Assembly (NCBI GenBank): GCA_023458875.1
Contig: JAEWXO010000036.1
Span: 1 to 27,215, forward strand
Origin: Bacillota bacterium
Lineage (GTDB): Bacteria > Bacillota > Clostridia > Oscillospirales > Ruminococcaceae
DNA length: 27,215 nucleotides
Direction: 5' to 3'
Position 1 is the first letter of the stretch; the number at the start of each line of letters is the position of its first letter. Shown one piece after another: positions 1 to 6,912 of this stretch. Both the position numbers and the translations under genes were made by a program. The notes below the pieces were generated by a model. It did not search any database and was not told where the DNA came from. It saw only the letters and a list, made by a program, of their open reading frames with translations.

Positions 1-13
1 ATGATAACAGAAA

Positions 14-72
14 AAAGGACCAGATGCAAATAATTTGCTCAAGGCAGTCGAATTATTTGCATCTGGTCCTTT
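14..72. repeat. Perfect 22-bp inverted repeat (hairpin)
   Basis: Positions 14-35 and 51-72 are exact reverse complements, separated by a 15-nt spacer. The 3' arm runs into TTTATTT, so on the plus strand it could act as a terminator. It directly abuts the truncated start of the integrase remnant, so it may instead be an end of the element that disrupted that gene. The sequence alone does not decide between these. Confidence 0.75.
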
Positions 73-95
73 ATTTAATTTGAATGAAAATTTGA

Positions 96-607
96 AAAAA
101 TGGAGCACTCAAAGTGCTTGGTAACACACTTAAATGAGCTGATATTGATATAGAGGGCAAGATTATATTCATTAATAAAAACGTTGCTCGTATTAAAAAT
201 AGAGCAGAGCATGACGAAAAAAGTATGTAATGGTGGAACAAAGCACAAAAACCAAAAATGGAAATAGGGTAATTCCACTTAATGATGCAGCTATTAATGC
301 GTTATCTGAACTTTATAAGATAACCGGAAAGTGTAGTACAGTATTGGCAGATCGGAAAGGGGAGTATATCGTATATAGGAATTTTGATAAGACATTTAAG
401 ACAATACTTAGAAATTGCAACCTGACTAAAACAGGAATACATACACTCAGGCATACATTTGCAAGTAAACTATTTAGGAGTGGTGTGGATTTAAAAACAA
501 TATCTGAAATTCTTGGCCATTCAGATACAAGTATTACTTCTGATATATATGTACATATAATTCAGGAACAGAAAATGAGAGCTGTAAGCGTAATTGATAC
601 AGTGTAA
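96..607 (+). pseudogene. Decayed tyrosine recombinase (phage/ICE-type integrase), C-terminal part
   Basis: This is a remnant of a tyrosine site-specific recombinase that would have moved a phage or conjugative element. The readable C-terminal piece (ATG at 230, 125 aa) keeps the catalytic-domain signatures: HTLRH (the H-x-x-R box), LGHSD, and a tyrosine in the IYVHI segment near the end. Upstream, in another frame (about 99-224), the translation continues as integrase-like sequence (LKxADIDIEG...INKNVARIKN). A TGA at 135-137 stands where families in this group have Trp, and a frame change near 213-225 separates it from the 230-607 piece. The N-terminal arm-binding and core-binding domains are absent. 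The gene is therefore broken by at least one stop, one frameshift and a 5' truncation. The 125-aa open piece lacks the first catalytic Arg region in frame and is unlikely to be an active recombinase. Confidence 0.8.
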
Positions 608-654
608 TGTCATTCTACAGATAGAACAAGCGAATTATTTTGATAGTTAAATAG

Positions 655-675
655 ATTGTGCTATTATAGCACAAT
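655..675. promoter_or_regulatory. 9-bp-arm palindrome upstream of the toxin-antitoxin promoter
   Basis: Positions 655-663 (ATTGTGCTA) and 667-675 (TAGCACAAT) are perfect inverted repeats with a 3-nt centre. They end 16 bp before the -35 box of the toxin-antitoxin promoter. The position suits an upstream operator for the XRE antitoxin; this is inference. Confidence 0.5.
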
Positions 676-691
676 TTACATAGAAAAAGTA

Positions 692-720
692 TTGACGCAC
701 CCTATTAAATAGGATATAAT
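692..720 (+). promoter_or_regulatory. Promoter of the toxin-antitoxin operon with internal palindromic operator
   Basis: TTGACG at 692-697 and TATAAT at 715-720 are separated by 17 bp. The spacer holds the perfect 13-bp palindrome CCTATTAAATAGG at 701-713. A dyad between -35 and -10 is a typical place for an autorepressing antitoxin to bind. Confidence 0.8.
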
Positions 721-742
721 AAAAGAGAAGGATAACGTAATA

Positions 743-1090
743 ATGACAAGAGAATTTATAATGCTTCCGGAGTTTGATAAACAATGGTCCAGCATGGGAT
801 TTACAGATAAGGATTTAAAAATATTACAGGAACAACTTACTGTCAATCCGTCAAAAGGGGATATAATACCTGGAACAGGCGGATTGAGAAAAATAAGAGC
901 CGCGTTTGAAAACAGGGGCAAAAGTGGAAGTGCAAGAGTATGTTATGTAGATTTTGCAGTATGGGAGGAAATTTATCTTATTACTGCATATCCTAAGAAT
1001 GAAAAAGAGAATCTAAGTAAGGAAGAGCAGGCTATTATCAAACGATTAATTAAGAGCTTGGAAAATTCAATTTCAGAGAGGAGAGAATAG
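743..1090 (+). CDS. RelE/HigB-type mRNA interferase toxin
   Basis: This 115-aa protein resembles the COG4737 RelE/HigB group of type II toxins, which cleave mRNA, usually on the ribosome. The diagnostic segment is GTGGLRKIRA (about residues 45-54), followed by GKSGSARVCYV and a C-terminal core strand (EEIYLITAYPKNEKENLSKEE). The start has AGAAGGA about 11 nt upstream and lies 22 bp after the -10 box. The toxin comes first, as in HigBA-type operons, with the antitoxin 2 bp downstream. It appears full length with no frame damage, in contrast to the broken integrase beside it. The family call is strong; the exact subfamily and target are not determinable here. Confidence 0.88.
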   Translation: MTREFIMLPEFDKQWSSMGFTDKDLKILQEQLTVNPSKGDIIPGTGGLRKIRAAFENRGKSGSARVCYVDFAVWEEIYLITAYPKNEKENLSKEEQAIIKRLIKSLENSISERRE

Positions 1091-1092
1091 GT

Positions 1093-1404
1093 ATGAATGT
1101 ATATGATAGTATTGTTAAAGGCTTGAATGAGGCAATAGATTATGAAAAAGGTCATGGAAATGCAAGAAAAGCTAAATGTACAGTTGCTCCTGTTCCGGAT
1201 TTTAATGCAAAACAAATAAAGGATGTCAGAGGATCACTTGATATGTCTCAAGAGATGTTTGCAAAAGTTATGGGTGTGTCCAAAAAAACAGTTGAGGCCT
1301 GGGAGGCTGGAACTAACAAACCTATTGGTACAGCTCGTAGAATGCTTAGTTTGATCCAGTCTGATTCAACACTCGTTACAAAATATAAAATTGTCATAAG
1401 ATAA
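1093..1404 (+). CDS. XRE-family antitoxin (HigA/NadS-like)
   Basis: This 103-aa protein is the partner of the preceding toxin. The C-terminal half is an XRE/Cro-type helix-turn-helix (about residues 38-90) with the typical run MSQEMFAKVMGVSKKTVEAW, then GTNKPIGTARRML, as in HigA/NadS-type antitoxins. The N-terminal roughly 35 residues, Lys-rich, probably wrap the toxin. The gene starts 2 bp after the toxin stop codon, and its SD (GAGGAGAG) lies inside the end of the toxin gene, so the two are translationally linked. The protein is expected to neutralise the toxin and repress the operon through the dyads at 655-675 and 701-713. A hairpin terminator follows directly. Confidence 0.88.
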   Translation: MNVYDSIVKGLNEAIDYEKGHGNARKAKCTVAPVPDFNAKQIKDVRGSLDMSQEMFAKVMGVSKKTVEAWEAGTNKPIGTARRMLSLIQSDSTLVTKYKIVIR

Positions 1405-1408
1405 CTAA

Positions 1409-1446
1409 AAAGAGCAGAACGTATTTTTATTAGCGTTCTGCTCTTT
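1409..1446 (+). terminator. Hairpin terminator after the toxin-antitoxin operon
   Basis: A perfect 13-bp stem (AAAGAGCAGAACG at 1409-1421 with its complement at 1434-1446) and a 12-nt AT-rich loop begin 4 nt after the antitoxin stop. The following T run is weak, so it may work in both directions or mainly protect the 3' end. Confidence 0.75.
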
Positions 1447-1494
1447 AATGTTATATAAATATAGAATATTTATTCTCGGTCAATAATAAAATGA

Positions 1495-1523
1495 TTGACT
1501 TGACTGAATTATTATGTTATAAT
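1495..1523 (+). promoter_or_regulatory. Strong orphan promoter
   Basis: TTGACT at 1495-1500, 17 bp, TATAAT at 1518-1523, with a TGT directly before the -10 (extended -10). No plausible ORF of useful length follows. The only downstream structure is the RNA-like unit ending at 1720. Confidence 0.75.
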
Positions 1524-1529
1524 TAATAC

Positions 1530-1720
1530 CAGTTAATAAAAAAGAAAGCACCCACAAAATATATAGTGTCTACCAAACATCATATATCTCATAATCAAAG
1601 CAGATGAAAACGCATCTGAATGACTTAGTAAATGCTATACTTGTGTCTATTATAGTACGTAGAATAAATTTTGTCAAGTCCTCAGGATGGTAACGTTTCA
1701 TCTGGGGGCTTGATTTTTTT
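1530..1720 (+). ncRNA. Candidate orphan regulatory RNA (promoter to terminator, about 190 nt)
   Basis: A predicted start near 1530 and an intrinsic terminator at 1674-1720 define a transcript of about 190 nt with no clear coding sequence. Inside it is a small perfect hairpin, CAGATG (1601-1606) with CATCTG (1613-1618). The segment 1601-1612 can also pair with 1694-1704 (11 bp, one bulged A), which would consume the 3' arm of the terminator. That gives two exclusive folds, like an attenuator. The next genes downstream are tRNAs on the opposite strand, so there is no obvious regulated gene. I do not recognise the family. It does not show SRP RNA, tmRNA or RNase P signatures. Confidence 0.5.
1674..1720 (+). 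terminator. Intrinsic terminator of the orphan RNA
   Basis: The 5' arm at 1674-1689 pairs with the 3' arm at 1699-1713 (one bulge and G-U pairs allowed), followed by seven T residues at 1714-1720. It is convergent with the tRNA-Ser transcription unit. Confidence 0.8.
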
Positions 1721-1728
1721 GTTATAAA

Positions 1729-1747
1729 TACATTCTTGCGGAATGTA
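1729..1747 (-). terminator. Possible terminator of the tRNA-Ser unit
   Basis: A 7-bp perfect hairpin (TACATTC/GAATGTA, 5-nt loop) lies 23 bp past the 3' end of tRNA-Ser(GCU) on the minus strand and is followed by TTTAT. It is short, so the call is tentative. Confidence 0.5.
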
Positions 1748-1769
1748 GTAACTTGACAATAGAATATAA

Positions 1770-1856
1770 CGCGGAAGAAGGGATTTGAACCCTTGCGCCA
1801 GTTTCCCGACCTACTCCCTTAGCAGGGGAGCCCCTTCACCACTTGGGTACTTCCGC
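1770..1856 (-). tRNA. tRNA-Ser (anticodon GCU)
   Basis: Read on the minus strand, the gene starts GCGGAAG and ends CTTCCGC plus discriminator G (position 1770), forming a complete 7-bp acceptor stem. It has the long variable arm of class II tRNAs, a GGTTCAAATCC T-arm, and the anticodon loop CTGCTAA, which gives GCU for AGC/AGU serine codons. The CCA tail is not encoded. It lies downstream of tRNA-Ser(UGA), probably in the same transcript. Confidence 0.95.
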
Positions 1857-1900
1857 ATGTTGAATCTAAAATAATATAAAAAATGCCGAATAAGAAAAAT

Positions 1901-1989
<89 letters not shown>

Positions 1990-2007
1990 GTTTCATTCGG
2001 CTTTATT

Positions 2008-2036
2008 ATTCTATCATATAACAGAACAAATGTCAA
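2008..2036 (-). promoter_or_regulatory. Promoter of the tRNA-Ser pair
   Basis: On the minus strand TTGACA (2036-2031) and TAGAAT (2013-2008) are separated by exactly 17 bp, about 20 bp upstream of the tRNA-Ser(UGA) 5' end. Confidence 0.8.
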
Positions 2037-2137
2037 CACTTTTTTAAAAATTTTTTTAGAAATTTTGAAAAAAATATTTGTTTCTCGAGTTTGCCACTTA
2101 AAAACCATCATCTCCTCATAAAACAAGAAGTTGATGG

Positions 2138-2187
2138 CAATTGTATATTCCGGCTCGAAAACCGCACGTGTACGGATTAAAACCGCA
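2138..2187 (-). repeat. Inverted cassette repeat, left copy
   Basis: Read on the minus strand, this segment (TGCGGTTTTAATCCG ... GTGCGGTTTT ... GGAATATACAATTG) matches the plus-strand segment 2396-2468 apart from scattered substitutions and about 22 extra bases in the right copy. The two copies form long inverted repeats around a 208-bp core. Confidence 0.75.
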
Positions 2188-2395
2188 CAAGAAACGGTTA
2201 CAGAACCGAAACTTTTCCGGACAGCGGCTGCACTAATGCACAGAAATTGTAAATAACATCTTATGCCGCAAAAGCAATAGGCTGGTAACCGGGCGGTATC
2301 GCCTTTAGGCGACGTCTGCCGCAGCTGACAGAATATCATGCTAACAGAGGCTCATCAAGTGAATCATGGAATAAAAAAGACTTGATGTTACTTAA

Positions 2396-2468
2396 TGCGG
2401 TTCTCATCCGGCAAGAGCACGGTCAAAGTACCGTGCAGGTGCGGTTCTTAACGCGGAATATACACTTG
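2396..2468 (+). repeat. Inverted cassette repeat, right copy
   Basis: This is the plus-strand partner of 2138-2187: TGCGGTTCTCATCCG ... GTGCGGTTCTT ... GGAATATACACTTG. It carries an insert forming the perfect hairpin GCACGGT/ACCGTGC, which the left copy lacks. It overlaps the 3' part of the truncated tnpA reading frame on the other strand. Confidence 0.75.
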
Positions 2469-2532
2469 ACTTAAAAAAATTTTTACAAGTGACAAGAAGG
2501 AACACTGAATGTGCATTGTTATCCAATTCCAT
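2404..2532 (-). pseudogene. tnpA: Truncated TnpA (Y1 transposase, IS200/IS605 family)
   Basis: A 42-codon minus-strand frame begins MELDNNAHSVFLL, which matches the conserved N-terminus of IS200/IS605 Y1 transposases. After residue 13 the family sequence (normally continuing into YYHLxxVxKYRR) is lost and replaced by unrelated sequence that stops at 2404. The catalytic HUH motif and the tyrosine are absent, so it is inactive. An AAAGG lies about 12 nt before the ATG, and a promoter lies just upstream. An internal deletion with fusion to the inverted-repeat cassette explains the structure. Confidence 0.7.
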
Positions 2533-2568
2533 GAGTCATCAGCCTTTCTTATAGTTTCGACTGATTAT

Positions 2569-2597
2569 ATTTTACCACCTGTTTTAAGTAATGTCAA
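2569..2597 (-). promoter_or_regulatory. Minus-strand promoter reading into the IS605-like relic
   Basis: TTGACA (2597-2592) and TAAAAT (2574-2569) with a 17-bp spacer sit ahead of the truncated tnpA start at 2532. If active, it transcribes the inverted-repeat cassette as RNA. Confidence 0.65.
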
Positions 2598-2617
2598 TTC
2601 CTTTGGGCGCAATTCAT

Positions 2618-2640
2618 CCCACCACCTGTTGAGGTGGGGG
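2618..2640. repeat. Subterminal bulged hairpin of the IS605-like end
   Basis: CCC-A-CCACCT pairs with AGGTGGGGG across the loop GTTG, leaving one unpaired A in the stem. Single-bulge imperfect palindromes close to the element tip are the known binding targets of Y1 transposases. Confidence 0.65.
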
Positions 2641-2733
2641 ACTTCTTGCTAAACAAGGTTAAACTATCATTGGAAAGAACAATTTTTATATTCACATTCA
2701 TAAAACAGAGCCCGTACTCCGACTTAACGGAAG

Positions 2734-2769
2734 AATGTCCCCTGCAGTTCTAAAGAAGCAGGGGACATT
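2734..2769. terminator. Perfect 12-bp hairpin in the 2650-2871 intergenic stretch
   Basis: AATGTCCCCTGC (2734-2745) pairs perfectly with 2758-2769 over a 12-nt loop. It lies about 100 bp beyond the stop of the minus-strand EAL gene. No T run follows in that direction, and only ATCTTT follows on the plus side. Its role as a terminator is possible but unproven. I see nothing else in 2650-2871. Confidence 0.5.
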
Positions 2770-2871
2770 ATCTTTGTCATTAAAGATTAAGGCAATAAAA
2801 TAAGTACAAAAAATAAAAAAGATTTATGCTATTATTAGGTTGAGTATGAAACTTATATTTCACGCAGAAAT

Positions 2872-5484
2872 TCATTTCACTGAAAGCTTGTATTCTTCTA
2901 TAAAATCTGCTAATTCCTCATATGGCATAGGCTTGCCGAACAGGTATCCCTGTACAAGTTCACAGCCTATCTCTTCTAAGAATTGTATCTGCTGAGGAAA
3001 TTCGACACCTTCACATACAACACGGACGTTTATATTGTGAGCCATATTTGTAATGGATTTTATTATTTCCTTAGGTTTTTTCTCTGTAAGTCCACGGGTA
3101 AGGAAGCCTTTATCAATTTTTAATATATCAATAGGTATATCCTTAAGTACGTTAAGTGATGAATAACCGGCGCCGAAATCATCCATAGAGATTTTGAATC
3201 CGAATTCTCTCAGACTCGAAAGAATCTGTATGGTTGAATCAATGTTGTTGACATATGCACTTTCCGTTACCTCAAGCTCGATATATTTCGGAGGGATGTC
3301 ATATTTATTAATGAGTGAGGTAATGCGTTTAAAATATCCTTTTTCGTGTATTGTAAGCTGCGACTGATTAACGGCTACAGGGAAAATGTGAAGATGTTCG
3401 TCAAGGCGGCTTCGTATATACACACACATCTGTTCGAGAACAAAGAAGTCGATATTGCTTATAAAGCCGTTTTCTTCACATATTCGTATGAACTTATCAG
3501 GTACAAGCAACCCTTTTTCAGGGTGTTTCCAGCGTACCAGGGCCTCCATGCTTACATATTCACGTCTTAAAAGATCAAACTGAGGCTGGACATATGTACA
3601 TATTTCATTATTTTTTAAGGCATTTTTCAGCTCACTGAGAATCTGATATTTCTGAAGCCCTTCATTCTCCATGTTTGAATTAAAGGTAACGAATGTATTT
3701 CCTTCAGCGGTCTTTGCGTTTCGGTGTGCAATAACAGCGCAGTCTATAAGATGCTCAAATTCTATATACCTGTTTGAATTTGTTATTTCAACCCTTCCAA
3801 TGGCAAAAAACGTTTTGTGACTGCTTAACTCAGCGATATTCTGAACTTTGTCAAGTATTGAGCTGATTCTGCGATTCTCATTTTCAGGCTCATCTGCGAT
3901 AGTTAAAATGAGGAAATTGTCTGCAAATATTCTTGTAAAAAATTCGCCCGGTTTTAAATATGATTTGATAATATCTGAAATATCACGAAGTATTCTGTCA
4001 CCAGCCTCATACCCGTAATAGTGATTGAAATTTCTGAATTTTTTTATATCAGCATTATATAGATTGTAGTTGATATTATTTTTAAGTATTGCAACCGAAG
4101 CTTCTTTTTTAAATTCATCAAGATTTATGTTTTTAGTCAGTGAGTCAATCTGTGTGCCGGTCTGTATATTGTCATCTGTCCCTATATATATTGCATATCT
4201 GTTTTTACCGAAGCACTTTGCATTATACAGGGCATTGTCAGCCTTTTTAAAAAGAGTTTCATAGTCTGTACCGTGAAGAGGGGCAAATGCGACTCCGACG
4301 CTTCCTGAGATCATTCCCGTGTCTATACCGGTTATTTTAATGTTTTTGCATACGTCGCACATTTTTTTTGCAGTTATATTCAGCTCGTCATATGAAGCAA
4401 GATTTTCAACAAAAACAAGAAATTCGTTTCCGTATAAATGACCCAGAATAGCAGAATCACTTACCAGTCCGAGATTGTCAGCTACAGTCTGAAGTATTTT
4501 GTCGCCGGTTTCATATCCGAGCGAATTGTTGATACGTCTGAAGCCGTCAAGGTCGAGAAGGTACAATGCACTGAGGCAGCCGTTGAAACTCTTTTTTTCG
4601 AAGAATTCATCGACATTTAGCTTGAACGGAACCTTTGTGAAAAGTCCTTTTGTAATATTCTGCCCGGATTTTCTTATAAGCTCTGCTGAACTTTTTATCT
4701 GACCGTCAATATTATTGGCAAACATTGTTAATAAAACGTCATCGGTGGACGGATCTTTTTTTAAATTAAGCGTGACATGTACCGGTATATATTTTTTGTC
4801 AGAATATATCATATGGCATTCAAAGCTCTTTGTGTAATTACCATGAATAAATGAAGTCCAGAGTGAGTGATGGGATATCTTCTCTGCTACTGTCTGACGT
4901 TCATCAGGATGGATGTAAGACGTAAGTTTACTGATGAACCCGGAATCGTAGAACATGCATTCTGATTCTGCCAGATTATTGCGGTTATTAATTTTCAGTG
5001 ATATTATTCTGCTTTTGTTGAGGTTTACAATACATTCTATTATGGCACTGTTTATATCCGGGGTTAAAATGCCCAGCATACTGAGACTTTGTTCAGGCTC
5101 ATGATTAGTACTGTTTTTGCCTGTTATTTCAGAAAATGTATGAATGATACGTTCATGGCCGTTTTCTGCTGATGTGCGGATTATACTGCATTGTACATAT
5201 ATCGGGACTCCGTCTTTTTTTACCAGCCTGAGTTCGATTGTTAAAAAGGGATTCTCTGATGAAACAGATTTTTCAGTTAATTTGAATTTGATTGCATCGT
5301 CAGGGTGAATAAGCTGTATGAGATCTTTATCAGATAGTTCAGAAAAATTTTCATAGCCCAGAAGCTGTGCAAAAGTATTGTTATACTCGCATGTTTTTTT
5401 GTTTTTATATTTTTCAATAATGTAAAACCCATCATGTATATCACAGTATGAGTATACATCATCTGATTTAGAAATTTCAGACAT
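2872..5484 (-). CDS. PAS / degenerate GGDEF x2 / EAL protein, predicted c-di-GMP phosphodiesterase
   Basis: This 870-aa cytoplasmic signalling protein shows no signal peptide or TM segments. Domains in order are: a PAS domain (about 15-122, with HPDD at 60-63); a second PAS-like region (about 150-260, HPDE near 192); GGDEF-1 (about 300-430), whose signature reads YGNEF at 351-355; GGDEF-2 (about 455-600), whose signature reads FADNF at 520-524; and EAL (about 610-862). The EAL domain keeps MEALVRW (646-652), VNQSQL, the loop DDFGAGYSSL (768-777), DILKID and VCEGVE (823-828), so it should hydrolyse c-di-GMP. Both GGDEF signatures are degenerate, so cyclase activity is unlikely; they may bind GTP or act structurally. 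An SD of GGGGGAA lies before the ATG, with a promoter at 5554-5526. It is monocistronic. Confidence 0.92.
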   Translation of the reverse strand: MSEISKSDDVYSYCDIHDGFYIIEKYKNKKTCEYNNTFAQLLGYENFSELSDKDLIQLIHPDDAIKFKLTEKSVSSENPFLTIELRLVKKDGVPIYVQCSIIRTSAENGHERIIHTFSEITGKNSTNHEPEQSLSMLGILTPDINSAIIECIVNLNKSRIISLKINNRNNLAESECMFYDSGFISKLTSYIHPDERQTVAEKISHHSLWTSFIHGNYTKSFECHMIYSDKKYIPVHVTLNLKKDPSTDDVLLTMFANNIDGQIKSSAELIRKSGQNITKGLFTKVPFKLNVDEFFEKKSFNGCLSALYLLDLDGFRRINNSLGYETGDKILQTVADNLGLVSDSAILGHLYGNEFLVFVENLASYDELNITAKKMCDVCKNIKITGIDTGMISGSVGVAFAPLHGTDYETLFKKADNALYNAKCFGKNRYAIYIGTDDNIQTGTQIDSLTKNINLDEFKKEASVAILKNNINYNLYNADIKKFRNFNHYYGYEAGDRILRDISDIIKSYLKPGEFFTRIFADNFLILTIADEPENENRRISSILDKVQNIAELSSHKTFFAIGRVEITNSNRYIEFEHLIDCAVIAHRNAKTAEGNTFVTFNSNMENEGLQKYQILSELKNALKNNEICTYVQPQFDLLRREYVSMEALVRWKHPEKGLLVPDKFIRICEENGFISNIDFFVLEQMCVYIRSRLDEHLHIFPVAVNQSQLTIHEKGYFKRITSLINKYDIPPKYIELEVTESAYVNNIDSTIQILSSLREFGFKISMDDFGAGYSSLNVLKDIPIDILKIDKGFLTRGLTEKKPKEIIKSITNMAHNINVRVVCEGVEFPQQIQFLEEIGCELVQGYLFGKPMPYEELADFIEEYKLSVK

Positions 5485-5525
5485 AATAATTCCCCCGCTC
5501 TTATAATAATGTAAGATATATTATT

Positions 5526-5554
5526 ATTATACTATATTATTATTAAAAATTCAA
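5526..5554 (-). promoter_or_regulatory. Promoter of the EAL protein gene
   Basis: On the minus strand TTGAAT (5554-5549) and TATAAT (5531-5526) are 17 bp apart, about 40 bp before the start codon. The surrounding sequence is strongly AT-rich. Confidence 0.65.
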
Positions 5555-5637
5555 CTATAAATAAAAAAAATGAGAAAATCACAAGGTAAATTTGTATAAA
5601 TGTTATAGCAAAGAAGGCAAATATAAGTGCAAAATGC

Positions 5638-5677
5638 AAAAGCCACTTATCCGGAAATTCTCAGATAAATGGCCTTT
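5638..5677 (-). terminator. Terminator of the LRR lipoprotein gene
   Basis: A 14-bp stem with two G-U pairs (5677-5664 with 5651-5638, minus strand) is followed by a T-rich tract (TTTTGCATTTTGC). It lies about 55 bp after the LRR gene stop and ahead of the EAL promoter. Confidence 0.75.
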
Positions 5678-5730
5678 GTATAATTAATGTTAAATGTTAG
5701 TGAAATGAATCTATAACGACAAACAGGATT

Positions 5731-6834
5731 TTAGTTTACTTTAAATTCTATTTTGTTGTCTGAGGCGTATTTTTCAGCGGCAGATCCCTTTTTCCCTGAT
5801 ATGCTGAAGGATGAGACGAGAACGGGAACAGCTGTATTGTATGATTCAGCGTCTGATGTTGCTTCCTGAGTGAATCCAAAAGCGGTTTCACCTATTGATG
5901 TAACGCTTTCAGGAATATTGACTGACTTGAGGCTTTCACATGAATAAAATACTTTGTCGCTTACGGTTGTAAGTGAATCGGGGAGTGAGATTTCAGTAAG
6001 GACTGGGCATCCTCTGAATGCTTCGTTTCCGATTGATTCAAGGCCGTCAGGAAGCTTTAAGTTTTTTAGAGAGTAGTTAAAATAAAAGGCATAATCAGGT
6101 ATATTGGTTATTCCTTTGCCTATTTTTACATCCGCAAGATAATCACATTTTGCAAAACAACCTGTTCCGATACTCGTTACACTGTCAGGAATATTGATCG
6201 ATGCGAGATCATAACAGCTGTAAAAACCGTAATCTCCAATCTGAGTCAGGTTCTTGCTTAATGTAACTGACGCCAGGCTATAGCATTCAAAAAAAGCACA
6301 TAAATCTATTTCTTTTACGGAATCAGGTATTACAACAGACGTAAGCTTGTCACAGGATGCAAATGCCCCTTCAGAGATTTTCTCCAGTCCGTCTCCGAGA
6401 TCTATAGCTGTAAGGCTGAAACAGTTTGTAAAGGCTCCTATGCCGAGGACTTTTACGGAATCAGGTATGCTTATGGCGGTTATCGAATTTATATTGTTTT
6501 TCTTATAGTAAGAATCAGGATTGTCAGAGCTCGGCTCTTCAAATCCGTCAAATGCCTTTTCGCCTATGGCTGTTACAGGCTTTCCTTCGATTTTTTCCGG
6601 AATACCGACTGAAACTGATGAACCCTTGTAACCTTTTATTGTTACCTCGTCATTTTCAATAATGTATACAAAATCTGATTCACTGTTTGGCTCTATGTTT
6701 AGTGAGGCCTGTGTTACTGTCTGCTCATCTTCAGAGTTTCCGGATGATGAGGCAGAGGAGCTTTTTTCTGAACACCCGGTAAATGTAAATGCAAGTATTG
6801 AAAGTGCAGAAATCAAAGCAATTATTTTTTTCAT
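5731..6834 (-). CDS. BspA-type leucine-rich-repeat lipoprotein
   Basis: This is a 367-aa predicted surface lipoprotein. It begins MKKIIALISALSILAF with a lipobox ending TGC (Cys21), then a Ser/Glu-rich linker (about 22-45). From about residue 65 to 340 it has roughly ten LRR_5/BspA repeats of about 23 residues, of the type SVTSIGxxAFxxCxSLxxVxIPD. Such repeats usually mediate binding to host, substrate or neighbouring cells; the ligand is unknown. The start at 6834 is chosen because it has CGGAGG 7 nt upstream and because the promoter -35/-10 (6891-6863) overlaps the longer upstream reading frame. A terminator precedes the promoter and another follows the gene, so it is a single-gene unit. 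A second BspA-type protein begins at 26569. Confidence 0.88.
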   Translation of the reverse strand: MKKIIALISALSILAFTFTGCSEKSSSASSSGNSEDEQTVTQASLNIEPNSESDFVYIIENDEVTIKGYKGSSVSVGIPEKIEGKPVTAIGEKAFDGFEEPSSDNPDSYYKKNNINSITAISIPDSVKVLGIGAFTNCFSLTAIDLGDGLEKISEGAFASCDKLTSVVIPDSVKEIDLCAFFECYSLASVTLSKNLTQIGDYGFYSCYDLASINIPDSVTSIGTGCFAKCDYLADVKIGKGITNIPDYAFYFNYSLKNLKLPDGLESIGNEAFRGCPVLTEISLPDSLTTVSDKVFYSCESLKSVNIPESVTSIGETAFGFTQEATSDAESYNTAVPVLVSSFSISGKKGSAAEKYASDNKIEFKVN

Positions 6835-6862
6835 TTTAACCTCCGTAAAGTGTTTTAATTTA

Positions 6863-6891
6863 ATTATACTTGTGTATATCGATTTATTCAA
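6863..6891 (-). promoter_or_regulatory. Promoter of the LRR lipoprotein gene
   Basis: TTGAAT (6891-6886), 17 bp, TATAAT (6868-6863) on the minus strand, about 29 bp before the ATG at 6834. Its presence rules out the upstream in-frame ATG. Confidence 0.75.
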
Positions 6892-6912
6892 GCCATTTCA
6901 TCAAAATTTCAT

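Larger units (their letters stand above)
2124..2648 (-). mobile_element. IS200/IS605-like relic or mini-element
   Basis: Three signs support a relic of an IS200/IS605-family transposon. First, a bulged hairpin at 2618-2640, flanked by ATTCATCCC and GGGGACTTCTTGC, is the typical subterminal structure recognised by TnpA. Second, the minus strand encodes MELDNNAHSVFLL, the characteristic start of TnpA Y1 transposases, with a promoter in front. Third, the 8-mer CAAGAAGT at 2124-2131 recurs inverted as ACTTCTTG at 2641-2648, giving plausible outer limits. The body (2138-2468) is GC-richer than its surroundings, full of hairpins, and has no intact tnpA or tnpB. The exact ends are inferred. No flanking target site can be tested from one copy. 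Confidence 0.6.

Noticed and set aside
1530..1720. 6S RNA
   Set aside because: The length and promoter-terminator layout fit, but I could not form the long end-to-end hairpin with a central open bubble that defines 6S RNA.
1770..1856. tRNA-Ser(GCU) as the attachment site of the integrase element
   Set aside because: The position is suggestive, but no direct repeat of the tRNA 3' end is visible on the integrase side in this window.
2396..2468. Possible group II intron domain V
   Set aside because: The GAGC...GGTTC spacing is close to a domain V, but the more stable pairing is the local GCACGGT/ACCGTGC hairpin, and no other intron domain or reverse transcriptase is present.
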